From the NCBI RefSeq assembly GCF_012641745.1, contig NZ_WEHZ01000020.1, forward strand, positions 1 through 64,000: 64,000 nt of DNA, given 5' to 3'. This document shows positions 53,688 to 63,232 of the stretch, one piece after another. A program made the translations under genes and the position numbers. The notes beneath the pieces were generated by a model. It did no database searches and had not been told where the DNA came from. It saw only the letters and a list, made by a program, of their open reading frames with translations. Every line of letters begins with the position of its first letter. The first letter of the stretch is position 1. The stretch comes from Pseudoalteromonas peptidolytica (GTDB lineage Bacteria; Pseudomonadota; Gammaproteobacteria; Enterobacterales; Alteromonadaceae).

Positions 53688-56321
53688 TCAACCAGTATTT
53701 CGCATTCCAGCAGCTATCCCCGTCATCGTTATCATTAAGGCGAGCTCTAGGTCATGATTTGTCTCTTCTCTCACACGTTTAAGAAGCTCCACCTGCAATA
53801 AATTAAGCGGATCTGTATAGGGGTTTCTAAGTGCTATTGACTCTTTAATCCAAGGCTGCTGCGATAGTAATGAAGACTCAGGCGCAAGCCCTCTAATAAG
53901 CTCGATTGCTTGTTGTAAATTTTCTCTTAGTTCATCACCAAGACCTTTATATTCAGCGCTGACAAGACTGGTATCGTACATTTCGCTCAACCAAAGGTCT
54001 GCTTTACAAAATACCATCTCTAGCATCTCAAGACGTGTCCTAAAAAACGGCCACTTCGCACTCATCTGCTGCAAGGTGTCTTTGCCAAAGGCTTCAATTG
54101 CAGCCTCGAGCCCTTCCTTAGCGCCTAACCATGCAGGTAGCATCAGGCGGTTTTGGCTCCAAGCGAAAATCCACGGTATCGCTCTTAAGCTTTCAACCCC
54201 GCCTTGTGGGTTACGCTTGGATGGCCTTGAACCGAGCGGTAACTTAGATAGTTCTTGCTCTGGCGTAGCCATTCTAAAGTAAGGCACAAACTCAGGCGTT
54301 TCCCGAACTACTTGTCGATACTTATGACAAGAGGCCTCACTGATTGTGCGCATTACTTCAACCCAAGTAGGCTCGGGTTTTGGAGGAGGTAATAAATTAC
54401 TTTGAAGAATTGCACTGGTATAGATAGAGAGACTTTGCATCGCCACTTTCGGTAAACCGAATTTAAAGCGGATCATTTCACCCTGTTCGGTGACTCGTAA
54501 TCCACTTTTTAACGAGCCTGGTGGTTGTGAGCGTAACGCTTGAGCAGCTGGAGCACCGCCGCGACCAATCGTACCACCCCGACCGTGGAATAAAACCAGT
54601 TCAATACCTTTTGTATCAGCCAACGTAACCAGCTGCTCCATAGCCTCATACTGTGCCCAGCCAGCAGCCATCATACCCGCATCTTTTGCTGAATCGGAGT
54701 AGCCAATCATTACATACTGTTTTGCGCCAATAGTTCCTTTATACCAGGTGTTATCAAACAAACCGGAAATGACTGTTTGTGCGTTATTTAAATCATCTAA
54801 GGTTTCAAATAATGGGGCAACAGGTAAATCAAATTGGCAACCGCTTTCTTGTAACAATAGGTACACCGCGAGTATGTCAGATGCACTTTGTGCCATTGAT
54901 ATAATATAAATACCCAAAGCACTGCTATCTTGCTGGGCAATAACTTCAAATGTTTCTATTACTTCTTGGACATTTGCACTCGGTTGCCAGTGACGCGGTA
55001 GTAACGGCCGTCTAGAGCTCAGCTCTGTAAGCAAAAAGGCCTGTTTATCTTCCTCTTGCCACTGCGCATAATCGCCCAACCCGAGATAACGCGTGAGCTC
55101 AGAAAATACTTCAGTGTGCCTTGCCGAGTCTTGACGTATATCCAATTTACACAAGGACACACCAAAACAGTCTATTCGTCTCAATACATCTAATAGTAAT
55201 CCATCAGCAATATTACTCATGCGGCAGGCAACCAAAGACTGATAACAGGCTTCAAGTGGCTCTCTGATTTGAACCACTTCTTTTATTTTATCTTGGTACT
55301 GAGAAGGCATACCTTTGATCTTATACTCTAGCGCCGCAATAGTTTCTTCTACATCGGCCCGCAGCTGTTTGAGCACATAGCGATAAGGCTCGTGATTACC
55401 ATTGGCACGTTCACTAAAAGGTGCTGACGCGTGACGCATCGACAGCTCAGCTCCAAGCGTTTGTAAGTCTCGACGGTATAAATCCAATGCCATCCAACGA
55501 CCATGATCTAGTACAGACTGAGTAACATGCGAGGTAACAAATGGGTTTCCGTCTCTGTCACCTCCCATCCAAGAAGTCAGTTGAATTGGGCTAAAGTGTG
55601 CAGGTAATTGTAAATTTAATCGTGTTTTAACTTGCGTATTAAAATAGCGAACAAACTTCGGTACTGCCTCCCACAGGCTATTCTCAATAACCGCAAAACC
55701 CCACTTTGCCTCGTCCAGAGGTGTCGGTCGCTTCTCTCGAATATCACTGGTATGCCATGCCTGAGAAATTAACTGTTCAATGCGATCAAGTACTTCATCG
55801 TAAACAGGGTCTTCACCTGAAATGTTTTCCAACAGCTTTAAACACTCGCTTAGCTCCACATGTTTGTTGATTATGGTTCGTCGAGTCACTTCTGTCGGGT
55901 GCGCTGTTAACACTAAATCAATTTTAAGTTTGCTGATCACGTCAGCGACTTCATTTAAAGTCAACTCACCTGCTTCTACTTTGCTTTGTAACTCGTCGAG
56001 TGTGCGGTCTATTTCACCCATCACGCCGTCTGGCGCCCCCGATTTTGAGATGGTGTGAAATTGCTCAGCAACATTTGCAAGGTTTAGAAAGTGATTGAAT
56101 GAACGGGCAACAGGCAATAAAGCCTCGTCACTTAAACTGCGTAACGTTTCGATTAATACCAGCCTATCTGACTCGTTCCCACTTCTGGAGGATTTTGCCA
56201 AATGCCTGATTTCTTCAACTTTGTCTAACGTCTCTTGCCCTTGTGCTTGTTGAATTATCTGTCCTAACATCTGGCCTAGAAGGCTTACGTTACTGCGTAG
56301 GCTTGTGTATTGCTCTGTCAT
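53688..56321 (-). CDS. ppc: Phosphoenolpyruvate carboxylase
   Basis: 877 residues, close to E. coli Ppc (883). Key sites: [11 protein letters not shown] (catalytic His), [25 protein letters not shown] (catalytic Lys region), [15 protein letters not shown], and the C-terminal MRNTG. It adds bicarbonate to phosphoenolpyruvate to give oxaloacetate, refilling the citrate cycle. No operon partner. Confidence 0.98.
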   Translation of the reverse strand: MTEQYTSLRSNVSLLGQMLGQIIQQAQGQETLDKVEEIRHLAKSSRSGNESDRLVLIETLRSLSDEALLPVARSFNHFLNLANVAEQFHTISKSGAPDGVMGEIDRTLDELQSKVEAGELTLNEVADVISKLKIDLVLTAHPTEVTRRTIINKHVELSECLKLLENISGEDPVYDEVLDRIEQLISQAWHTSDIREKRPTPLDEAKWGFAVIENSLWEAVPKFVRYFNTQVKTRLNLQLPAHFSPIQLTSWMGGDRDGNPFVTSHVTQSVLDHGRWMALDLYRRDLQTLGAELSMRHASAPFSERANGNHEPYRYVLKQLRADVEETIAALEYKIKGMPSQYQDKIKEVVQIREPLEACYQSLVACRMSNIADGLLLDVLRRIDCFGVSLCKLDIRQDSARHTEVFSELTRYLGLGDYAQWQEEDKQAFLLTELSSRRPLLPRHWQPSANVQEVIETFEVIAQQDSSALGIYIISMAQSASDILAVYLLLQESGCQFDLPVAPLFETLDDLNNAQTVISGLFDNTWYKGTIGAKQYVMIGYSDSAKDAGMMAAGWAQYEAMEQLVTLADTKGIELVLFHGRGGTIGRGGAPAAQALRSQPPGSLKSGLRVTEQGEMIRFKFGLPKVAMQSLSIYTSAILQSNLLPPPKPEPTWVEVMRTISEASCHKYRQVVRETPEFVPYFRMATPEQELSKLPLGSRPSKRNPQGGVESLRAIPWIFAWSQNRLMLPAWLGAKEGLEAAIEAFGKDTLQQMSAKWPFFRTRLEMLEMVFCKADLWLSEMYDTSLVSAEYKGLGDELRENLQQAIELIRGLAPESSLLSQQPWIKESIALRNPYTDPLNLLQVELLKRVREETNHDLELALMITMTGIAAGMRNTG

Positions 56322-56446
56322 ACAATCTCCTTGATGAAAAGATACTCGAACTTCACTATACCGAGAATTTTTTTAATTGCGAACGATCTATTTTCAAGAC
56401 AATAACGTAAAAAAATGACAAAGAATCACGTTAATACGGTTTGGGA

Positions 56447-56839
56447 ATGATTGTATTTTATGATGGTAACTGTCCACTATGTATGAAAGAAATGGACGCG
56501 TTAAAAAGTGCAGACAAGGCAAATAAACTAGATCTAGTAAACATTCATAGCTTGCGCTTTGAGCAGGACTTCCCCGAAATTAGCAAACAAGCCGCTATGA
56601 CCAAACTCCATGCTTATGACAATCAAGGCCAGCTTCTTCTCGGGCTAGATGTCACGGTAGGCGTATGGAGGACAGTAGGCAAGCATCGCTGGCTAGGGTT
56701 ACTTCGCCTGCCTGGCGTAAAGTTTATCGCGGACAAATTTTATCTATTTTTTGCAGCCCATAGAATGAAAATATCGAATTTACTGATGCCAAATCAATGT
56801 GGTATTAATCAAAAAGGGAAGTGTGACAGTGACAGATAA
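56447..56839 (+). CDS. DCC-family thiol-disulfide oxidoreductase (DUF393)
   Basis: 130 residues from ATG 56447; TTG 56441 is the alternative. VFYDGNCPLCMKEMDAL carries the DGxCPLC motif of DUF393/DCC proteins, which look like small thioredoxin-type enzymes. LLLGLDVTVGVWRTVGKHRW is the usual middle. The stop overlaps the start of the SDR gene by 11 bp, so translation is coupled. A membership in photolyase/stress clusters is known for this family and would fit the SDR and flavin reductase neighbours. Confidence 0.85.
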   Translation: MIVFYDGNCPLCMKEMDALKSADKANKLDLVNIHSLRFEQDFPEISKQAAMTKLHAYDNQGQLLLGLDVTVGVWRTVGKHRWLGLLRLPGVKFIADKFYLFFAAHRMKISNLLMPNQCGINQKGKCDSDR

Positions 56840-57554
56840 GGCGATTGTGGTGATTGGCGCCAGTTCAGAGATTGCCAAAGCTTTTATCACCGAGCAGGCC
56901 AATCGCAACCCTGACCTAAAAGTGATTAGCATCTCAAAAAAACCTAGCGGTCATGACCAAAATATAGCGGCTCACTTTCAATGCGATTATTCACCAAGTC
57001 AAATTTCTCAAGTCGGTAAATCTATAAAAGAGCTCAACCTCACTATTGTAGGCGTTACTATCTTTAACGGAGTGCTACACAGAGAAGATGGCAAGCTACC
57101 AGAAAAAAAGCTGGAGGAAATAGACCTCGATTACAGCATGATGCTGTTTAACATAAATACAATGCTGCCTATGTTGTGGTTGCAAGCCCTGCTCCCAACC
57201 TTGAAAGGTAAACATTCATGCGTGGTAACAGCATTATCCGCCCGAGTTGGTAGCATCAGTGACAATCAACTTGGCGGTTGGTATAGCTATCGCAGCTCTA
57301 AAGCCGCCTTAAACATGATGTTTAAGTCCGCTGCCGTGGAACTTGCAAGGCGAGCAAAAAACATCAAGCTGGTACTGTTTCACCCGGGCACAACCGATAC
57401 TCCGCTATCTAAACCTTTTCAAGCCAATGTACCTAGTCAAAAGCTGTTTAGTCCCACATTCGTAGCAGCACAACTCAGCGATATTATTGCGAGACAAAAA
57501 GTTGATGGCACCGTAAGTTATGTAGACTGGCAAAATAAACCGATCGATTGGTAG
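56829..57554 (+). CDS. Short-chain dehydrogenase/reductase (SDR)
   Basis: 241 residues from GTG 56829, which has GGGAAG 7 bp upstream; the open frame from 56799 runs inside the preceding gene. The nucleotide-binding motif is VVIGASSEIAKAF instead of classical TGxxxGxG. The catalytic Ser is in TALSARVGS and the Tyr and Lys in WYSYRSSKAALNMM (YxxxK), with a late PGTTDTPLS. It probably reduces a small carbonyl with NAD(P)H. It is the middle gene of a DCC-SDR-flavin reductase cluster. Confidence 0.85.
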   Translation: MTDKAIVVIGASSEIAKAFITEQANRNPDLKVISISKKPSGHDQNIAAHFQCDYSPSQISQVGKSIKELNLTIVGVTIFNGVLHREDGKLPEKKLEEIDLDYSMMLFNINTMLPMLWLQALLPTLKGKHSCVVTALSARVGSISDNQLGGWYSYRSSKAALNMMFKSAAVELARRAKNIKLVLFHPGTTDTPLSKPFQANVPSQKLFSPTFVAAQLSDIIARQKVDGTVSYVDWQNKPIDW

Positions 57555-57561
57555 ATAAATA

Positions 57562-58203
57562 ATGAAACACTTTTCAAACGAAGACATTAACAAACTTGAA
57601 CAGCGTTACCGTGCGTTGTTGGTAAACTCTCTCTCTGGTTTTAAAAGCGCAAACCTAATTGGTACAGTGGATAGTGCAGGACAAGAAAACCTCTCTATTG
57701 TTAGCTCTGTGTTTCACCTCGGTGCGTGTCCGCCATTAGTTGGGGTTATATTTCGCCCCCATAGTGTTTCAAGGCATACACTTGAAAACATATTAGAAAC
57801 CAAGACTTATACTATTAACCAAGTAAATGCACAGATTTATACCGCAGCTCATCAAACCTCAGCACGGTATGATAAAACAGAGTCCGAATTCGAGCACACA
57901 GGGCTTACTGCTGAATATTTAAACGGTTTCTCTGCTCCCTTCGTAGGAGAAAGCCGTCTAAAGTACGCACTCGAATTACGAGATCACCAACGCATAAAAC
58001 TCAATGATACCGAGTTGGTCATAGGAGAGATAACCGCTTTGCATGTCGATGAAATTGCGCTACAACCAGACGGCTATGTTGATATAGAAGCACTAGAGAG
58101 CGTTGCAATTTCAAGCTTAGACGGTTATCACACAACCAAACGCTTAAATAGACTTGAGTATGCCAAAGCACACCAGCCGACGCGCATTAAAAAATTAGGT
58201 TAA
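57562..58203 (+). CDS. Flavin reductase-like FMN-binding protein
   Basis: 213 residues. The flavin reductase-like domain is clear: LSGFKSANLIGTVDSAGQENLSIVSSVFHLGACPPLVGVIFRP, then TYTINQVNAQIYTAAHQTSA and KYALELRDHQRIKLNDTELVIGEI. It binds FMN and passes electrons from NAD(P)H to another protein or substrate. It follows the SDR by 7 bp. It ends 4 bp from the end of the convergent DUF6279 gene. Confidence 0.85.
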   Translation: MKHFSNEDINKLEQRYRALLVNSLSGFKSANLIGTVDSAGQENLSIVSSVFHLGACPPLVGVIFRPHSVSRHTLENILETKTYTINQVNAQIYTAAHQTSARYDKTESEFEHTGLTAEYLNGFSAPFVGESRLKYALELRDHQRIKLNDTELVIGEITALHVDEIALQPDGYVDIEALESVAISSLDGYHTTKRLNRLEYAKAHQPTRIKKLG

Positions 58204-58207
58204 GGCG

Positions 58208-58993
58208 TTACAAACTCTTTAATAGCTCCAGCAAATCGCGGAGCTCTTCCTCAAAATGCGCCTCTTGTTTATCGCTCATTGTCGCTCTTAGCCGTATTGC
58301 TAAAGATGCGGTCGCAGCTATTCTTCTATTTTGTATTTCAACGATGCGTGCAGGCAGCTGCTGTGGTTCAGTAACAATCGCTTTTTGAAATAAGCCCCTA
58401 GATAGGTGCTCGTCATTACTGAGCATTAGCGCTTGCTGAAATTGGTTGAAGCGGCGCTGTTGATGTGCGCGCCACACTTGCCGTGCAAATTCTCCTTGCT
58501 GGTAATGCTCATTTATTATCGCTCTTTGAGCGTTATTCAGCTTACCAAGCCAACGCTCATATCGGCGATACTGATCTCCGTCTTGCCAGTCATCCTTTAG
58601 CAACTGAGTCTCCAAATTAGTGATGAGCATCTCCTTTTGTTGCCGATTTAACGTGTTTAAATGATGCACTAACTTTGGAAACACTTGAGCGACAACAGAA
58701 TACCAGTAGTGACGTGTGGTATCGAACATTGCCACTACATCCGCTTCTGTCATCTCCTGCCAATTGTTGATAAGTGATTGAACTTGAGACTGATACTTGG
58801 GTAATTCTGATTGTCTATGCCAATTGACCAAGGCTTCAACATCAGACTCTAGTTGGTCTTCTTGTTGATCGGTGAGATCCACAAAGTCTGATATATAATA
58901 GCTCGCAAGCCACCCAAGGTTGTTGTACGCCAAGCGTTGGCTACAACCAACCAAAATGGTGACGCAGAAAATCAATAGCACGCCCTTTTTCAT
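58208..58993 (-). CDS. DUF6279 lipoprotein
   Basis: 261 residues. Lipobox LVGC with lipidated Cys17, so the mature protein is probably in the outer membrane. AYNNLGWLASYYISDFVDLTDQQEDQLESDV is the DUF6279 start. The remainder is strongly helical and rich in Gln and Arg (QQRRFNQFQQ), resembling a coiled-coil bundle. No known function. It is divergent from the Sel1 gene. Confidence 0.8.
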   Translation of the reverse strand: MKKGVLLIFCVTILVGCSQRLAYNNLGWLASYYISDFVDLTDQQEDQLESDVEALVNWHRQSELPKYQSQVQSLINNWQEMTEADVVAMFDTTRHYWYSVVAQVFPKLVHHLNTLNRQQKEMLITNLETQLLKDDWQDGDQYRRYERWLGKLNNAQRAIINEHYQQGEFARQVWRAHQQRRFNQFQQALMLSNDEHLSRGLFQKAIVTEPQQLPARIVEIQNRRIAATASLAIRLRATMSDKQEAHFEEELRDLLELLKSL

Positions 58994-59127
58994 TCCACTA
59001 TCCTGCTCTTTTTTATTATTTTATATTAACGTAAGCAATCGCATTTTAGATTTGAATTTTGTAAATCCTTGTTTCTGGGATTAGAATAACAAACAATACA
59101 ATAAGCATAGCTACCTAAAGGAGATCT

Positions 59128-59856
59128 ATGATGTTAGGCAAAATTTCCAAGGCATGTGTCATGTTGGCATTACTTAGCCAAGCGCCATTTGCAAACGCAG
59201 GATTAGAGGAAGGTATTGATGCGCTTAATGCCGGCAGATTTGAAGAGGCGCTACAAGAATTCAACTATTTAGCAGAAATGAATTATGCCCCAGGTATTTA
59301 TCAATTAGGTGTAATGTATGAAGGTGGCTATGGCGTTATCAAAAACCAGCGCAAAGCTGCTGAGTTATTTCAACAAGCCGTAAAACTTGGGGAAGCAGAT
59401 GCAATGTTTGCTCTGGCAGTGATGTATGACGAAGGTCGCGGTGTAAAAAAAGATCGTTCAAAGTACGTTGAATTAATGAAACGAGCGGCAAACAAAAACA
59501 TGCCCGCAGCACAATTTAACGTTGCACTTATGTATGCTAACGGAGATGGCGTAACGCAAAGCTACCGTCAGGCTCTAAACTGGTACGAAAAAGCTGCAGC
59601 AAACAACTATACCTTAGCCATGTTCAATTTAGCTTTGATGTACTTCCAGGGGTTAGGTGTTGAAAAGAGTATTGAGCGCTCCTATGTTTGGAACACCTTA
59701 GCAGAGTTCAATGGTTATGCAGAAGCAACAAAAAGTCGCCTCCTTGATGAGAAACAGCTTTCACCTTCACAAATAGAGCAAGCAACGGAGCTTGCCAATA
59801 GTATTTACGAGCGTATTCAAGCCGGTAAATATGTAGCTGAAACAAGAACTAAGTAA
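59128..59856 (+). CDS. Secreted Sel1/TPR-like repeat protein
   Basis: 242 residues with AAAGGAGAT just before ATG 59128. A signal peptide (about 1-24) precedes four Sel1-type repeats, each with the AxxxLGxMYxxGxGVxxxxxxAxxxxxxAAxxG pattern (GVMYEGGYGVIKNQRKAAELF, AVMYDEGRGVKKDRSKYVELM, ALMYANGDGVTQSYRQALNWY, ALMYFQGLGVEKSIERSYVW). Such periplasmic proteins act as scaffolds. Partner unknown. Confidence 0.85.
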   Translation: MMLGKISKACVMLALLSQAPFANAGLEEGIDALNAGRFEEALQEFNYLAEMNYAPGIYQLGVMYEGGYGVIKNQRKAAELFQQAVKLGEADAMFALAVMYDEGRGVKKDRSKYVELMKRAANKNMPAAQFNVALMYANGDGVTQSYRQALNWYEKAAANNYTLAMFNLALMYFQGLGVEKSIERSYVWNTLAEFNGYAEATKSRLLDEKQLSPSQIEQATELANSIYERIQAGKYVAETRTK

Positions 59857-59870
59857 TTTAGCACAGTTGT

Positions 59871-59911
59871 AGCGGTGAACTGGCTTTAGGAAGCTAGGCC
59901 AGTGCATCGCT
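59871..59911. terminator. Hairpin after the Sel1 gene
   Basis: AGCGGTGAACTGGC (59871-59884) pairs with GCCAGTGCATCGCT (59898-59911), two mismatches. It sits between the convergent Sel1 and aldehyde dehydrogenase genes. Confidence 0.6.
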
Positions 59912-59950
59912 ACTAAGCGGTCTGCGCATTTCAGCGCCCCATATTTATTA

Positions 59951-61351
59951 TTATTTTCGCAAATATAACCACTCTAAGGGCTTGGTTAACAACTTAGAAT
60001 GACCGAGCAGCATCTTATTGCGCCATTTGGTGTTTTTAGAGTGCAACACCGACTTCTTGTGACTAAAAGTATAAAACCCTTCTTCGCCATGGTACTGCCC
60101 CATTCCAGAATGCCCTAACCCACCAAATGGTAATGACTCTACTGCAACGTGAATAATCGTTTCATTAATAGCAAGCGCACCCGCAGCTAACTCCCTAGAG
60201 GCCTTATTAATCGCATCTGATGACTGCGTAAATAGGTAGCTTGCAAGCGGGGTTGTATCTTCTCTGATATATGCAATCGCACCTTGTAGGTTGGCTACCT
60301 TTAAAATCGGTAAAATGGGCCCAAACAACTCTTCTTGCAGCACCCGCATAGACTTGTCGACCTCAGTGACAATATGTAGTGGTAATTGCCGGTTATCTTG
60401 AGACGGCTCTGCCTGCCATACATTAGCCCCCTTGTTTTTAGCATCGCTAATGATGGTGTTTAAGCGCTGAAACTGCCTTTCATTAATGATGGCTGTTTGA
60501 TTTTTGAGGCCAACTTTGGGCTGATAGGATTTCTTATAGTGGCGCTTTAATGCTGCAACCAGTGCATCAAACTGTTCATGATGAACCAGCACATAATCAG
60601 GTGCGACGCAGATCTGTCCGGAATTAGACAGTTTCCCCATTAAGATACTCATTGCAGCTGTATCAATATCGGCATCATCCAAGACAATGACAGGGGATTT
60701 TCCACCGAGTTCTAAGGTCACCGGAGTCAGATTTTTCGCTGCTGCTGCCATTACTTTTTTGCCGACCTCAGTTGATCCAGTAAAAAGCAAGTGATCAAAT
60801 GGCTGTTCAGTGAACATAGCGGCAATATCAGGGCCTCCCTCAATCACACTGACCTCATTATCTAGCCCATCAAATAATGTACGGATCACTTTATTGACTG
60901 CTGGCGTAAACTCACTGAGTTTAAGCATTGCTTTATTGCCAGCAGCGAGCGCTGTGATAACAGGAACTATCGCAAGCTGGATCGGGTAATTCCATGGCGC
61001 TATCACCCCTATTACTCCCTTGGGCACAATATCAATACCAGCGCGACTGGGTAGCCACTGTATACCTGCAAATCGACGCTTGCTTCTACTCCAGCGGGGC
61101 AGGTGTTTACTTATGTAGTCAATTGCATTAACACACGGCATAATATCAGCAATAAGTGTGTCAAACCGACTTCTTTTGCCAAAGTCTTTGTCTGCGGCAG
61201 CAACAAACTGCTCTTGAAGTTTTAACATTCTGCTTTTCACATCACGCAGTAAACGCAATCGCTTCTCAATAGCCGGGTAAGGCTCTTGATTAAACTGACT
61301 TTTTAGCTGTGTGAAGGTGGCAATTAAATTGCTGGTATTGTCTTCAATCAT
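59951..61351 (-). CDS. Coniferyl-aldehyde-dehydrogenase-type ALDH
   Basis: 466 residues with all ALDH motifs: APWNYPIQL, LLFTGSTEVGKKV (NAD loop), VTLELGGKSP (general base Glu), SGQICVAPDYV (catalytic Cys), and LPFGGLGHSGMG. The short length and YxSKHLPRWSR start resemble coniferyl aldehyde dehydrogenases (CalB) and fatty-aldehyde enzymes with a C-terminal tail (PLEWLYLRK). It oxidises aldehydes to acids with NAD(P). The natural substrate is uncertain. Confidence 0.9.
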   Translation of the reverse strand: MIEDNTSNLIATFTQLKSQFNQEPYPAIEKRLRLLRDVKSRMLKLQEQFVAAADKDFGKRSRFDTLIADIMPCVNAIDYISKHLPRWSRSKRRFAGIQWLPSRAGIDIVPKGVIGVIAPWNYPIQLAIVPVITALAAGNKAMLKLSEFTPAVNKVIRTLFDGLDNEVSVIEGGPDIAAMFTEQPFDHLLFTGSTEVGKKVMAAAAKNLTPVTLELGGKSPVIVLDDADIDTAAMSILMGKLSNSGQICVAPDYVLVHHEQFDALVAALKRHYKKSYQPKVGLKNQTAIINERQFQRLNTIISDAKNKGANVWQAEPSQDNRQLPLHIVTEVDKSMRVLQEELFGPILPILKVANLQGAIAYIREDTTPLASYLFTQSSDAINKASRELAAGALAINETIIHVAVESLPFGGLGHSGMGQYHGEEGFYTFSHKKSVLHSKNTKWRNKMLLGHSKLLTKPLEWLYLRK

Positions 61352-61411
61352 TGTAAGATCCTACTATCACTCGACTCGAATATAGCAAGGAACAAACCTA
61401 GGGTCTATTAA

Positions 61412-61619
61412 TACCAATTAGACTTAATACTTGCTCAATTTGAAGGAGTAAGTCTGACGTGAGCAGCGTTAGAAAATCCTTATTTAGAACAACTAAATAG
61501 CAAAATTTTTGCCTTGCCTACACGGAGCTAGGTACCTTGGCTATAGCAGAAAGCGGTAGCGGGGTTATGGGCAAGATTTTCTAGCCTCAAAATAAACCAC
61601 TTAATTAAGATAATTGGTA
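61412..61619 (-). repeat. Dispersed MITE-like element, full-length copy E (208 bp)
   Basis: Begins TACCAATTAGACTTAATAC and ends AAGATAATTGGTA. It has the same extra middle as copy D (CTACACGGAGCTAGGTACC ... GGTAGCGGGG), so it is the long subtype. It lies between the ALDH gene and the DASS transporter. The remainder of this gap (61620-61771) shows no gene. Confidence 0.85.
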
Positions 61620-61771
61620 TAACATTTTGGATAACCCCTAAGAGCGATTCAACAGTAAACGGTGGGTTAACTAGAAAAAATGGGTTAGAAGATTGGTTTT
61701 ATACTCGTTGAGACAGGCTGCGTATGACCGAGTTGCCCTTCGATGGACACAGCCTGTGGAGAATGGCAACT

Positions 61772-63220
61772 TTAAAACCCTAGTATGGCGCTCGCTAAAG
61801 TCAAGGTTACAAACGTAATTAAACATATCGCCACCAAGTTCAACACGAACCCAGCTCGGATCATATCTTTGATTCTTATCTTCCCTGACCCAAATACGAT
61901 GGCATTTGGTGGAGTTGCTACAGGCATCATAAATGCACAGCTTGCAGCAATAGCAGCGGGCACCACCCAAACTAAGGGCGAGCCTGTTATCGACTCTGCG
62001 ACGGGACCAAGCAAAGGTAAAAACCCGGCCGCTGTCGCAGTATTACTGGTAATTTCCGTTAAAAACGTGATCAGCGCCGCAACCACTAACACGCTCAGTA
62101 CCAGCCCTATTGCATCCGCGCCAGCCAACAGGTTAGCAATGTAGTTAGCAAGGCCTGATGACTTAATTTGCGCAGCCAATGACAGTCCACCACCAAAAAG
62201 CAATAAGATTCCCCAAGGTACTTTTGCTGCGCTTTCCCAATCAAGTAGGCGCTCATCACTATTTGATTTTGCCGGTAACACAAAAAGCAGTAATGCAGCT
62301 GCAATTGCGATACCAGTGTCAGATAGTTTTAAACCAGTAAAATCACCAATAAGCGGCCTAAAAACCCAACTAAGCGCTGCAAGCACAAATATGGCAAATA
62401 CACCTTTTTCAGCCCTAGACATGCTACCTAGCGCTGCTAGCTGACTGGTAAATAGAGACTTGGTATCAATACTTACCGCTTCTTGGTCTACCTTATAAGT
62501 CACTTTTGTTAGCCAAAACCAAGCAAATGCTAACATCACGATTGATAGCGGCACACCTATCATCATCCATGTGGCAAAACCAATTTCTATTTGATAGCTA
62601 TCCGACAAATAGGCTGCCATTAGAGCGTTTGGCGGTGTGCCAATGAGCGTTGCAATTCCACCGATACTGGCACCATAAGCAATAGATAAAAGTAACGCTT
62701 TAGCAAAGCTTTGACTGTCACCACCTTGCTCTCTCACTAGGTGAATAACAGAGAGCGCAATTGGTAACATCATCACTGCCGTTGCTGTGTTAGACATCCA
62801 CATGGATAAAAAAGCTGTGACGGCCATCATCGCCAAAATTTGAGTGCTAGGTTTGCTGCCCGCGACTAACATGGTGTTGAGTGCAATACGCTTGTGTAGC
62901 CCCCACTTTTCCATCGCGATAGAGATAAGAAAACCGCCCAAGAACAAGTAAATTAAAGGGTGTGCAAAAGGAGCTGCAGCACTTTTCATTGAAGTTATTC
63001 CGGCCAAGGGAGAGACCACTAAAGGCAACAAAGAAGCCGCAGGGATAGGGACAGCTTCCGTTATCCACCACGACGCTAACCAAAATGTTAGCCCTGCGGT
63101 TCGCCACGCTTCAATGGACATACCTGCTGGTGGCTCGGTTAAACACGCTATCAACATAACGATAGGACCTAGCCACAAGAATAATTGCGACCTTTTGTTT
63201 TTTGTACTTTCAACTGTCAT
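61772..63220 (-). CDS. DASS/SLC13-family sodium-coupled carboxylate transporter
   Basis: 482 residues, about eleven to twelve membrane segments in two inverted halves. The paired SNT motifs that bind sodium and carboxylate are present: SMWMSNTATAVMM and EITSNTATAAGFL. Each is followed by a proline-glycine turn (IGTPPNAL and VATPPNAI). VcINDY-like carriers bring in succinate, fumarate and similar di- or tricarboxylates. The upstream porin gene ends 13 bp before its ATG, so porin and carrier probably form one uptake operon. Confidence 0.92.
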   Translation of the reverse strand: MTVESTKNKRSQLFLWLGPIVMLIACLTEPPAGMSIEAWRTAGLTFWLASWWITEAVPIPAASLLPLVVSPLAGITSMKSAAAPFAHPLIYLFLGGFLISIAMEKWGLHKRIALNTMLVAGSKPSTQILAMMAVTAFLSMWMSNTATAVMMLPIALSVIHLVREQGGDSQSFAKALLLSIAYGASIGGIATLIGTPPNALMAAYLSDSYQIEIGFATWMMIGVPLSIVMLAFAWFWLTKVTYKVDQEAVSIDTKSLFTSQLAALGSMSRAEKGVFAIFVLAALSWVFRPLIGDFTGLKLSDTGIAIAAALLLFVLPAKSNSDERLLDWESAAKVPWGILLLFGGGLSLAAQIKSSGLANYIANLLAGADAIGLVLSVLVVAALITFLTEITSNTATAAGFLPLLGPVAESITGSPLVWVVPAAIAASCAFMMPVATPPNAIVFGSGKIRIKDMIRAGFVLNLVAICLITFVTLTLASAILGF

Positions 63221-63232
63221 GATCGGATCCCT

